This document shows, piece by piece, positions 12,001-17,283 of a stretch of DNA of 53,249 nucleotides. A model generated the notes under the pieces. It was given only the letters and a program-made list of their open reading frames with translations. It was not told the DNA's origin and searched no databases. The first letter of the stretch is position 1, and each line of letters opens with the position of its first letter. Location of the stretch: NCBI GenBank assembly GCA_016787345.1, contig JAEUUU010000023.1, positions 1-53,249 on the forward strand, in the 5' to 3' direction. The translations under genes and the position numbers were made by a program. This stretch comes from Saprospiraceae bacterium (GTDB lineage Bacteria > Bacteroidota > Bacteroidia > Chitinophagales > Saprospiraceae).

Positions 12001-12325
12001 TGATGGAGCCGCCGGGCGGGTCCGTCCAGGCAACTTCCACCGACACGGTGGCCTTGCTTTGGTTGTTGGAGTAATAGCAGCTGCTCACATCTACCCGGTT
12101 GATGGTGACGGAGCACACATCAGGCGCGGCAGACTGCGAGCCAGACTGGCCGGAAGTGTTTTTTTCAGCGGCGCTTTGGAAAAACCCGCTCAACACTTCG
12201 TCCATCGCCCGTGCAAACGATGCATTATTCGCACGTAAAAGCGACAGCGTCAAACCGAGCGCTACGACGGATAAAAATCCGTTGATCGCACCCCGTTTCC
12301 AGTTCTGTGTCAATCTTTTTTTCAT
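1..12325 (-). CDS. Giant SdrD-B/GEVED/HYR surface protein, 3' end outside window
   Basis: Open on the minus strand from an ATG at 12323-12325 to the left edge, at least 4108 codons. The frame at the start codon, at all seven GEVEDY/H motifs and at the edge is the same. Approximate order: hydrophobic N-terminus (about 1-40); SdrD-B-like domain (170-245, DYNQDGVQ); propeller-like region (255-730, WGVAYDKENKRAF); second SdrD-B domain (760-875); a first GEVED domain ending near 1092; six GEVED+SdrD-B modules (1093-3140); a DUF11-like stretch (3140-3325); then an HYR-like, Cys-rich region (3328 on) that aligns with the 1464-residue protein at 17284-21678. By that alignment about 720 residues are missing, probably with a dockerin-like pair and a T9SS sorting domain. 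Acidic D/N loops such as DFNGNGTFEAGE suggest calcium binding. Role inferred: a very long secreted adhesin or fibre with a modular stalk. Confidence 0.93.
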   Translation of the reverse strand, partial: MKKRLTQNWKRGAINGFLSVVALGLTLSLLRANNASFARAMDEVLSGFFQSAAEKNTSGQSGSQSAAPDVCSVTINRVDVSSCYYSNNQSKATVSVEVAWTDPPGGSITVTLGAQSRTITPGALIVSPQVVAFEVNADGTSGNISASFNLNCLDSDTYTLPTACVPNPCPGGAGVVGGKAFVDYNQDGVQQAGETNGQSDVEVRIYGCDASGNSTLVANTTTDADGNYYFTGLTDGQSYRIEFTLSSGLIAKDYRLGNNGADSRTSVQFVSSPNCTTDIGVFIPSDYCDSNPPVFIPCYTRGNPLAGGNVAGDPALVSFPYDANGSVNMSLITEWADQSEVGSCWGVAYDKENKRAFSSAFLRRHTGLGADGIGAIYVTDFTQTPSNSTSLFVDLSAVGANIGVVSSNAARGLLPNREQPNSDPEGFIKCGKVGVGDIDITDNGDTLYFTNLHTRKLQSLRLDNDGNPNTPYTHVASDVSTFDLPNVGCGGGELRPWGLKVYKGYVYVGAVCDAQTSQDRSDLRAFVFRFTPGTNTWTTIFDFPLTYPKGSPFGGTYLSGWYPWTDDWNTFMAANGGSQYVAYPQPILCDIEFDIDGSMVLGFGDRTGFQTGSQDYNTTGGGFYWGFVGGDMLRVYQKNGAFVLENNAKAGPVLGNGANNNEGPGFGEFYNDIWNGGGHSEIMMGGLALLPGSGQIMAAMMDPLLTGPPYWSNGVRTLNNADGSYVRAFCLFESADALPDGNFGKASGLGDLELLCALPTNTQIGNRIWNDKNKNGIQDPCEATLANVKVELYDRFGNAVGVTTTNASGEYYFDATNVDTIAPYNSGPKTGMSPNTKYFVVVGKNMTQWNTGNAELFVNGGYYKLSVANTGQAPNSDLNDNDGAVLSGLTGGLSGLNGFPGLMITSPKAGDVNHTYDFAFFQDIDYGDLPDNNTTGTYPTDDTNGGGEGVGPCHTIVAGLKIGNIVDFEAEAQPDANANGDDAAGDDEDGFTTFPDFVPGTTVTLSVPVMNMRGTTAYLYGFFDWNKNGSLDDPGETIVVNVPDNTNGNVTMNVPVPAGAVVGMNLGARFRISTNDDLGPTGCAEDGEVEDYFVQAVARDYGDLPDTYGTTSGNNGPSHIVDPNLFLGACVDAETNGIPQAMAGLMTGGDDNNAGTTTFGTCAPAGDDENGIIFESPLVPGTQACLRVTATNNTGAPAVLQAWIDFNGNGTFDAGEQLTTGAFAPTGAVIPVGGLAGVQLCFDVPAGATFQGGQAMSRFRISTTGGLTPNGGAGIGEVEDHKMPLAKVGTLLWTDYNNDGQQNEPLSSGINGTTVQLVWAGPDGEFSTANDNRTYTAATATMGGNPGQYMFFGLVSGMYKLSVPTPPAGSIPTVTDSGSDVTDSDNPNGVMVVVPNLTSSFLPTGENGMGDTPGGTNGFPDNQDNLTFDFGYVGFDYGDLPNTYGTTQTSDGPRHVVTPNLYLGTCVDNEPDGQPEAMAGLMTGGDDGNTGAGAQGTCTPAGDDENGITFETPMIPGSTACIRVTANNSTGANAKLQAWVDFNGNGTFEAGEQLTSGGFAGGGFTVPNGGVTNAQVCFNVPSNATFQGGQAMIRFRLSPNGGLQSGTALTDVPPLGEVEDYKVTLAKVGNYVWKDTNNNGQQDEPNTNGINGVTVQLTWLGPNGTVGGGDDVVYTTTTANMGINGQYMFIGLTPGMYKISIPTPPTGFTNTLLNQGSDVTDADDPAGVMVQIPNPVNLPTGENGTGDNPGGSNGFADNQDDLTYDFGFIGVDYGDLPDTYGTTNPSGPKHLINPNLYLGTCVDGEVNGQPEAMAGAMTGGDDNNSTLAVEGTCATGDDENGIVLFETPLVPGYTACIRVTAHNTLGVNAVLQGWIDFNGNGTFEAGEQLTTGNFAPSGAVIPNGGVSNQQMCFEVPAGATFNGGQAMARFRLSPTGGLAPTGPAAGPFPIGEVEDYKVAVAKIGTYVWNDNNNDGLQNEPGTNGLNGITVQLVWGGPDGDIATTNDNRVYTTTTAAMGGNNGQYMFWGLIPGAYKVSVPTNPTGFVPTQLNQGGNENQDADNNTGEMVMIPTLPGLPTGENGTGDDPGGFNGFPDAQDNLQIDFGFVALDYGDLPDSYGTTDGSPSDGPVHTINPAVKLGTRVDSDPDGQPDSMAGLMTGGDDNNNGGYNEGGAGDDEDGIVFESPMIPGNQACIRVTAMNMLNQSGAVLQMWVDWNGDGDFGDAGEAVTTGSFNGPGGGAAVPFNTGLNNAQLCFNVPANATFTGGQAFVRFRISPNGNLSPNGPENMPFPIGEVEDYKVPLSKIGNYVWNDNNNDGIQNEPGSNGLNGVTVQLVWFGPNGVAGGGDDVTYSVVTSNMNGVNGQYMFLGLTPGMYKLSVPTFPAGFIPTQLDQGGDVTDSDDPAGTMVAIPNPPTTLPTNENGTGDVPNDPNFPDNQNNLTFDFGFVSVDYGDLPNSYGTTIASNGPKHIVNPNLKLGASVDGELEGQPEAMAGLMTGGDDNNNGGYNEGGAGDDENGVTFLTPMIPGFQACIRVNTMNNLGGTAVLQGWIDWNGDGDVLDAGEQLNTGSFAAAAPGAIVPAGANVNTDFCFDVPATATFFGGQAFARFRLSPTGGLSAGGPATMPYPIGEVEDYKVPLAKAGNYVWIDANINGIQDESGVLGINNITVELQWAGPDGNFATTIDNRTYTDVTAPENGINGKYMFCGLIPGNYRMVVPPFGYVPTLVIDVNGNTQDFVDSDNPAGVNFTVPNPPTTLPTNENGTGDNPLVINGFPDNQGNFSFDFGYLGFDFGDLPNTYGTTQASTGAVHTVNPDLYLGACVDVDLDGQPEAMAGFMTGGDDGNAGPGSLGTCTPAGDDENGISFPTPLIPGNQACVKVTARNNTGGPAILQAWIDFNGNGTFEANEQLTTGSFAPAGATIPNGGVSAQNFCFDVPANATFNGGNLFARFRYSKNGGVSATGPAIPGNGVFPTGEVEDYKLPLALIGNYTWMDNPDIEGDEDASEMALDGIKLNLIWAGEDGVFQTAANSATPAGDDRVYMTTTSNGGKYIFRGLIPSTNYRLLPQKYTAANGAAGASIAPANKILTIPNLPGNDNIDSDGTPAIAISIPNLTTVFLPTAENGISDNNGGNGFPDNQENLSLDLGWIDEPRIAAAMAIKGFEKTVCGQFGVIMDLCIKNNSTAPLASLQAVLDLAGSNAYGSMFLGMLGTPEIVSSDAQQNPVINAAYNGGTNKNLFDGGSGLLWPGQQICIRVRFNLNPTAPNAPANPKSQASVTGKAQNFQGVPIPDFFNGGAQYVAADQSDAGMDPMSNNPGVLGDTGGSDDPTLLGNCWQDAQDLVSNDLVYASIDENCVLNLLPGMLLEGENDQCTEETYPLGGFYKIKSIKTLTGQNVPNPIPASFIGQTLVVEVENILTCNKTWGHIILEDKLPPVIECADVHISCAITQYDPAYLSNVLGIQEAYPYTEDCTPTTLTYTDTWFDLGCNSLGDYSAFVERIWVVKDQYNNQSTCTQYIYFDRKHVYDVFFPADVTVGCGSTATSPEFTGVPYIPEFGQQFPLWPNSGYCELTTNYNDEILPICDGSYKIIRTWTVLDWCLPTSPFPPTTNPQYYVQVIKVLDETGPSFECPADLTVGTDPFNCCATVDLPDLIVTDNCSRINHISAKVLTHDYETGAQLNAYTMEGTLTDFPGNNYWNSDTLAVYGYTPACLPLGTHTVIYTMTDDCGNHSSCSFNVTVQDLTPPAANCQQFTTVAINVDDLYDCYTPENGCEGAGVTWVAASAFDSGSDDNCGGIKLTIQRMAPYSACIESLSQDDCIGDESEYDVATAEADSIKFYCCEVGTTQTVLLTVYQTDILGNLTYGLDGSPISNQCMVQVEVQDKIKPACLPPANATVDCENFDPSLWAYGKATVADNCCLDTTKVYQDQCGLQHTASYTLFDTVCNRGTITRTFRAFDCHGFSSQCTQRVFVNYTQDYFLRFPNDVIVTVCDGTGNYGEPTFFGEDCELLGVSFEDEVFTVVPDACFKIERTWTVINWCTYNPNLPCVYVPNPNPNPQTNSSQNLPGPIISAPGTPAPWAPTNVKVNPSDAAATNYSVFYTGGQYDGQTIP
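2890..9045 (-). repeat. Six tandem ~1.02 kb GEVED + SdrD-B coding modules
   Basis: GEVED-terminal motifs (GEVEDY or GEVEDH) lie at 8483-8500, 7463-7480, 6458-6475, 5429-5446, 4418-4435 and 3386-3403, spaced 1005-1032 bp apart. Each is followed by an SdrD-B-like domain opening with VW(N/K)D and D/N-rich turns, and each module opens with DYGDLP or a variant. A seventh, earlier GEVED motif at 9050-9067 is not followed by its own SdrD-B domain. The regular period of about 340 residues is the signature of a stalk grown by module duplication. Confidence 0.9.
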
Positions 12326-12495
12326 GAGACAAGACATTAATAAATTAAAATAAGGTTTTGATATTCAGTTGTTTAAAACGAAGACTACACCTCTGTCTCC
12401 CACCGGTGCAACACCAGCGGAAGCGATCCGAAAACCCGAAATGATTTGCGGAGAAAGGCGGCCACGCGCTGCATGGTCGCCCCGAAACGGAACGA

Positions 12496-12903
12496 TTAAA
12501 ACTCTACAATGAGGCGGTCGGGCGTATCCCAGACCGTGTATATACCCGGCTCGATAAGTAGGCCGGGTGATTTTAAATATCGCGTAATATGTAATGGCAT
12601 CTCGTATGCTTCCAGCACCTGAAACAGGGCCCATCGGAAGTGACGCCGGATCATTTTTTCATCCATTGCCGATTTTATAAAAGCAAATTGCACCCTGCCG
12701 CTTTCCGTTATTCCTACCCACGTTGTTACACTGGGGCAAGGGCAATCAATTTGTTTCGTCGCTGCCATAACCCGACATATTCCCACACCACTACAGCCCG
12801 CATTGGGCGACCCCAAAATCACTTCCGCTTTTAATTTTTTGACTGTTTTCTCATAGCGCAACCGTCCCCCCCCGGTGATCAGTGTCGCTTTAGTGCTTCC
12901 CAT
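12496..12903 (-). CDS. Unknown 135-residue protein with Cys motifs
   Basis: Not recognised. A 135-residue protein with no signal peptide or membrane segment. It carries a GCSGVGICRV stretch and a nearby CPCPS, four cysteines within about 25 residues, which could bind metal or form disulfides. The C-terminal half (DRLIVEF at the end) looks like a mixed alpha/beta fold. It sits 170 bp upstream of the giant gene on the same strand and downstream of the 511-residue paralogues, so it may be read with either. No frame on the opposite strand looks more coding. That it is a real gene is likely; its role is open. Confidence 0.7.
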   Translation of the reverse strand: MGSTKATLITGGGRLRYEKTVKKLKAEVILGSPNAGCSGVGICRVMAATKQIDCPCPSVTTWVGITESGRVQFAFIKSAMDEKMIRRHFRWALFQVLEAYEMPLHITRYLKSPGLLIEPGIYTVWDTPDRLIVEF

Positions 12904-12972
12904 GTGTGAATTATGAAGGCGGTTAAAAAAAGATGAGTTTAGGAATTTGTGTCAGGTTTCCTGTTCGGTTGG

Positions 12973-13012
12973 GCTCCCAGGTCTCCCCCTCCTTTGAGTG
13001 GGAGACCAGGAG
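12973..13012. other. Stem-loop between helical gene and small gene
   Basis: GGTCTCCC at 12980-12987 pairs with GGGAGACC at 13000-13007. Outside it GCTCC/GGAGC pair again across a small internal loop. It lies after the 13305-14840 gene and before the 12496-12903 gene on the minus strand. There is no T tract, so it is more likely an RNA-processing or repeat hairpin than a simple terminator. Confidence 0.5.
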
Positions 13013-13091
13013 CATCCGTCTCGAAAAGAATTCGTCCCTGAAAAGTCAGTACCAGAGTAATCTCTTGATGATTTGCGTTTAAATCATGGTG

Positions 13092-13123
13092 TAAATGTAG
13101 ACCGGGGGTTGGTCTGACATCAA
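13092..13123 (-). promoter_or_regulatory. Possible Bacteroidota promoter upstream of small Cys gene
   Basis: On the minus strand TACATTTA (13092-13099) is one base from the TAnnTTTG -7 consensus, with TTG 21 bases upstream (13121-13123). A start near 13085 would leave a leader of about 180 bases before the gene at 12903, which would contain the 12973-13012 hairpin. Confidence 0.3.
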
Positions 13124-13141
13124 GACAGTAAAGCCACCTTA

Positions 13142-13170
13142 TTGACGGGTAAAAAAACGGGCTACTTTTG
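13142..13170 (+). promoter_or_regulatory. Promoter-like TTG-N18-TACTTTTG with no gene behind it
   Basis: TTG at 13142-13144 and a perfect TAnnTTTG match (TACTTTTG) at 13163-13170, separated by 18 bases, fit the Bacteroidota promoter pattern. The next gene on this side is on the opposite strand, so any transcript would be a short RNA or antisense to the end of the 13305-14840 gene. Confidence 0.3.
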
Positions 13171-13304
13171 GCAATCAACAGTCTTATTAACTGATTTTCA
13201 AGATTTTAGAACATCAAGATTTCGCCAAAAACCCAACACTAAAAACACAAATCACACTGCATATTTGTGTACAAGCAACTTAAAATTGCAGTACGATGGT
13301 CCAC

Positions 13305-14840
13305 TTACCCCGCTTTTTTGCGGGTATAAATATTCAGATCGAGCGAAGCCAGGGCCATTTCCCAGAGCGCTTCATAGGGTATGATTTCCACATCGTGCGA
13401 TTGCCGGGCAAAATCAAGCGGCACTTCTTTCAACATTTTGAGGTACTTCTCCGCATGGCGCGCCACGGCATTCCGGTGAAAGGCGGAGGCAGGTATGAGC
13501 AGCAACATTTTTATCATGACGTTGCTGCGATACGTGTCGTCTCGTTTGAGGTAACGGGATGCGTATTTCTCCAGAGCATCAATCCGGTCGACGGTATCAT
13601 CGTACCGGCGCACCAGAATCAGATACAGAATCTGAAAAATCAGGATTGGAATGTTCATGCCGCGCTTGTCGCGGGCAAACAGCGGCGTTTCATTCAGAAA
13701 ACGCGCCATACGGAAACGGTTAAAAACCGGGTCGGAGCCTTCGGGAGAGATACGCCCGACCTCATGCAGATAATAAAGATAGGCCTCAAAAATTTTCCAG
13801 GCTTGTTGAATACCGCCGGGCAGGGCTTTGAAGCGTTTGTGGCGGATGGTTTTTTGAAACACTTCGTACGCCTCCTGGTATTCGCCTGCATGCAGAAACA
13901 ACAACAACAACAATTCCTGGTATTTAAACCAGTTGAACGTACCTTCTTCCAGTAATTTCAAGCCTCGGGCCGCGGCGTTTTTTCCTCTTGAATAGTCTTT
14001 CAGCTGAACGTAACAGACCATTTCCTGGTAAATAAACGCCTGCAAAGGAATATTAGCCAGGTAGCTTTTTTGTTCAAAGAATGAAATCGCACTATCACAG
14101 ACCGTTATAGTCGTTGCATAGTCGTTGACACTGGTATACACAATCAGTTCTATCAGTCGACCACAAAAATGTAGCCGGTAACTGTCGTATTCCTCCAGTG
14201 CGGGTTTTAATTCTTCATAATACTGTTGCGCCGTCTGGTGTACCTCAACCTGTGTCGCTTTGCTATTGACGTAATGAACCACCAAATCGGTGTAGCGCTC
14301 TTCCGAAAGGTTTTCCAGTCGGTACAACTCGTCCAGTTTCCGAACCAGTTGACCATAAGATTCATACTTTTTCAGATCACCGGCGATAGAGCCGTAATAG
14401 AGCCGAAGCGCGCGCGCGGCTTCCACGGCCAGGTCGATAAAGTCGAACTGAAGCGATTGACGGAGTACATCTTCGGCTGCATCTACGGCAGCCAGGTGGG
14501 CATTGCGGCCAAGCAGCAGTTTGGCAGCTGCCCATTTGCGGTAGCAATCGAACCAGGCAATCTGGCGTGCATGAAAATGTGGGAGATTAAGATCGATCTG
14601 CAGGAGCGCGTACAGCAGAAAGTCTCGAAGCGCGATTTTGATGTGCGTCCTTCGGGTTGATTTGCGGCCCGAGGGATAGAGGTAAGCCAGAAGGTTTTCT
14701 TCGGTGTTGATCTTTCCCTCGGCAATCAGGTCGTATAGTCTGCGAACCTCCGACGATTGTTGTTCAAAAGCCTGGCTGAGTTCGGCTTGCCTGAGTTTGG
14801 CACGCGTGACAATCGTCACTAATTCCTGGAGCGCTTGCAT
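13305..14840 (-). CDS. Helical-repeat protein, 511 residues (paralogue 1)
   Basis: Unknown function. A 511-residue, strongly alpha-helical, probably cytoplasmic protein: no signal peptide, no membrane segment, many Leu/Ala/Tyr-rich helices like TPR arrays. It is a paralogue of the gene at 15208-16743: both are 511 residues long and share blocks along their length, including DKRGMNIPILI, RYLK, IKMLL and the C-terminal EIIPYE.LWEMA. By eye the last ~130 residues are more than half identical. It lies between two large surface-protein genes on the same strand. A scaffolding or regulatory role is conceivable but nothing in the sequence proves one. Confidence 0.85.
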   Translation of the reverse strand: MQALQELVTIVTRAKLRQAELSQAFEQQSSEVRRLYDLIAEGKINTEENLLAYLYPSGRKSTRRTHIKIALRDFLLYALLQIDLNLPHFHARQIAWFDCYRKWAAAKLLLGRNAHLAAVDAAEDVLRQSLQFDFIDLAVEAARALRLYYGSIAGDLKKYESYGQLVRKLDELYRLENLSEERYTDLVVHYVNSKATQVEVHQTAQQYYEELKPALEEYDSYRLHFCGRLIELIVYTSVNDYATTITVCDSAISFFEQKSYLANIPLQAFIYQEMVCYVQLKDYSRGKNAAARGLKLLEEGTFNWFKYQELLLLLFLHAGEYQEAYEVFQKTIRHKRFKALPGGIQQAWKIFEAYLYYLHEVGRISPEGSDPVFNRFRMARFLNETPLFARDKRGMNIPILIFQILYLILVRRYDDTVDRIDALEKYASRYLKRDDTYRSNVMIKMLLLIPASAFHRNAVARHAEKYLKMLKEVPLDFARQSHDVEIIPYEALWEMALASLDLNIYTRKKAG

Positions 14841-15207
14841 AGGTTCGGGTTATTTTAACAGGCTTTTGCCTGCGAATGTATCCCGTTTCTTGCAAGGGCG
14901 CAATCCGGAAGAAGAAGATTGTCAGACGCCGGTAATGTCGATAATGATCACGGATGAAGAATTTTGTTGAAGTGAAGGACAATAGTCGAGTAGCGCATTG
15001 CGCTGGGTGCGGCGGGTAACCTTGCTTTTCATGATGACTTCGATTAATTTGATTACGAAGTCAAAAGTCCAGGCATCCAGCCAAGACGGCCTGGACAGTC
15101 AGGCCGGCTTTCTCACGCGTTGATTTTGATGATTTGCGGGATTAATAATTTGCAAAAAACTGATTTACAAATACTTGCAACGAATAAATTTTTTATAAAT
15201 CTGAATT
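14841..15207. other. Intergenic region between the two 511-residue paralogues
   Basis: About 370 bp without a convincing gene. It holds a strong GC-rich hairpin, CGGCCTG at 15087-15093 pairing with CAGGCCG at 15100-15106 (loop of six). A weak promoter-like TACATTCG on the minus strand (14873-14880) lies just upstream of the 14840 start codon. Confidence 0.55.
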
Positions 15208-16743
15208 TCAGCCCTTCTTTCTCGGTTTGTAAATCTGATTTTGCAAGGCGTTCACGGCCATTTCCCAGAGGTCTTCGTACGGAATTATTTCAATTTCGTG
15301 GGTCTGGTTGGCGATTTCGAGCGGTACGGAACGCAATTGTTCGAGGAGTTTTTCGGCTTTGCGCAACACGGCTTCCTGATGGAAAGAGGCGGCCGGCATT
15401 TGCAGCAACATTTTTATAAAACAGTTGCTTCGGAAGGTATCGTTCTGTTTCAAATAGCGACTACAGTATTTCTCAATCGCTTCGATACGGTCTATGGTTT
15501 GGCCATATTCCTGTTCGTAGGTCAGGAAAAGGATCTGGATAATCAGGATTGGAATATTCATGCCGCGCTTGTCCTGCGCATAGGTCGGTATCTCGTTGAG
15601 AAACTTGGCCATGCGGAACTTACCCACCTCGGCTGTGTCGCCGACATCGGATATGCGGCCCGATTGGCGAAGAAAATGCACGTAGGCACCGTAAATCTTC
15701 CACATCTCGCGGATCTGGGCCGGCTGATTGTCGAATTTCGGGTGACTGACCACATTGCTATGGCATCGCCAGGCGTCGGCATAGTGGCGGGTGTGCATGG
15801 CCAGCAGCAGGTACAGTTCCTGCAATTTGAACCAGTTGAACGAGCCTTCGTCAAAAATAGCCTGGTATCTTTTGATAATCGCCTGGCCTTCATCAAAAGC
15901 TTTCATCTGGGTGTAACACACCACCAACTGGTAATAGAAGGCCTGAAGAGGCAGTTTGCTCTCGAAAGGTTTGCTTTCAAAAAACCGGATGGCTTCTTCG
16001 CATACCCGGGCGGTAGCGGCGTAATCGTTTTTACTGGTATAAATGATCGTCTCGATCAGGCGGCCGCAAAGGTGCAAACGGAAGGAATCGGATTTTTCCA
16101 GGTGTGGCCGAATCCGTTCAAAATACTCCTCGGCCTTGCCACTGAGTTCTTCTTTGGTCGCCTTGCTGGCCACATAATGGCTGACCAGGTGCGTGTACAA
16201 CTCTTCGGCCTCGTTTTCCATCAGACTCAAGGCCTGCACCTGCTTGTATTGATCGCGGTATTGCGTGTACTTTTTCTGGTCGCCGGCAATCGTTCCGTAA
16301 TGCAGGCGCAGCGTATACAAAATACTGAGCGTCAGGTCTGTAAATTCAAACAAGGTCGCATGACGGAGCAGGTTCTCCAGGATGTCGATGCCGATCAGTT
16401 TGGCGTTTTTGGACAACAAAACCGATGCTGCCGCCCACTTCTTATTGCATTCATAAAACGCTTTCTGCCGGTCGGTATAGGCCGGATCGTGAAAATCGAG
16501 CAAAAAAACAGTGTCGGTGAGGCGATCTTTCAATTTGTTCTTCAAACTTGGATACGCCGAACTTTTCTGCGGAGGCGGATACAACAAGGCGATAGCCTCC
16601 TCATCGGTCCGGACGCGACCTTCTGCGATAGCCGTATAAAGTTGCTCTAATTTGGAGTTGGGTTCAATGATTATTCCCCAAAGCCCGTCGGCTTTTAACC
16701 GCTGAACATTGAGTACATTGACCAGTTCGATCAATTCCCGCAT
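15208..16743 (-). CDS. Helical-repeat protein, 511 residues (paralogue 2)
   Basis: Unknown function. It is the same length as its downstream paralogue at 13305-14840 and shares the same blocks (DKRGMNIPILI, SRYLK, EIIPYE.LWEMA, C-terminal basic RKKG). Predicted all-helical, with no export signal, so it probably acts in the cytoplasm. The start is the ATG at 16741-16743, preceded by a TTTTAATCAAATCTC leader that resembles the leader of the surface-protein gene at 21678. Divergence between the pair suggests an old duplication rather than a recent one. Function cannot be assigned from sequence. Confidence 0.85.
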   Translation of the reverse strand: MRELIELVNVLNVQRLKADGLWGIIIEPNSKLEQLYTAIAEGRVRTDEEAIALLYPPPQKSSAYPSLKNKLKDRLTDTVFLLDFHDPAYTDRQKAFYECNKKWAAASVLLSKNAKLIGIDILENLLRHATLFEFTDLTLSILYTLRLHYGTIAGDQKKYTQYRDQYKQVQALSLMENEAEELYTHLVSHYVASKATKEELSGKAEEYFERIRPHLEKSDSFRLHLCGRLIETIIYTSKNDYAATARVCEEAIRFFESKPFESKLPLQAFYYQLVVCYTQMKAFDEGQAIIKRYQAIFDEGSFNWFKLQELYLLLAMHTRHYADAWRCHSNVVSHPKFDNQPAQIREMWKIYGAYVHFLRQSGRISDVGDTAEVGKFRMAKFLNEIPTYAQDKRGMNIPILIIQILFLTYEQEYGQTIDRIEAIEKYCSRYLKQNDTFRSNCFIKMLLQMPAASFHQEAVLRKAEKLLEQLRSVPLEIANQTHEIEIIPYEDLWEMAVNALQNQIYKPRKKG

Positions 16744-17283
16744 GAGATTTGATTAAAATAGTGAGACAGATATTCATGGGTACATGCAGCAACACGCCGC
16801 CGCGTCGATGACAACATGAGTATCGATACGACAGCATGTAGAAACTCGGCCGACAACGCGGCCGGGAAACCGATCAGACGGGAAAATGTAGTTGGGCAGT
16901 ACTACGAGCGGAAATCAGATCCAGTGAATGGCACGGGGAAATTTCTCCCCGGAGAGGAAGGCGGAAAATTCTTTTCATAAGACGAGATGACGGTTGGCCG
17001 GCCGATTAAGACCGGTGTGATTAAGATTGGATTAAAAAGAGACAGATGCCGCTGCAAGAATGGGGAATAGCGATAAGATGCACTGACTACAAGTTAGTGC
17101 AAAAGGCAATCATAAAATATTAAAAACGCAGCTGAAAAAATCGGCACAAGGGAAAAAGTGCCTCGGGAGAGAAACACAGACGTGGATTATCAGGGGCAAA
17201 AAAAATGAAAATTTCGGATTAAAAATAATTTTATTCATTTTTTGGCGTCTCTCCTCTGTTTCAACCAAAAACATGCCACAAAA
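16744..17283. other. 540 bp intergenic region with repeated GATTAA motifs
   Basis: No convincing gene. GATTAAG or GATTAAA occurs at 17004, 17019 and 17030, the last running into AGAGACAG (to 17045). A related ATTAAAA plus GAGACAG arrangement lies at 16752-16769 beside the start codon of the 16743 gene. A promoter-like TACATTTT is on the minus strand at 16883-16890. Confidence 0.5.

Larger units (their letters stand above)
12904..13304. other. Intergenic region with hairpin and promoter-like sites
   Basis: About 400 bp without a convincing gene. It contains an imperfect GC-rich hairpin (12973-13012), a minus-strand promoter-like element (13092-13123) and a plus-strand promoter-like element (13142-13170). 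The small frames here have no recognisable product. Confidence 0.6.

Noticed and set aside
6740-12238. Further long plus-strand frames (6740-8131, 8282-9016, 9407-10135, 10904-12238)
   Set aside because: Same antisense shadow of the giant gene; the minus frame carries the GEVED and SdrD-B motifs.
15087-15106. Strong hairpin as terminator of the 15208-16743 gene
   Set aside because: No T tract on the minus strand; kept only as a hairpin in the intergenic entry.
15241-16650. 469-codon plus-strand frame
   Set aside because: Antisense of the second 511-residue gene.
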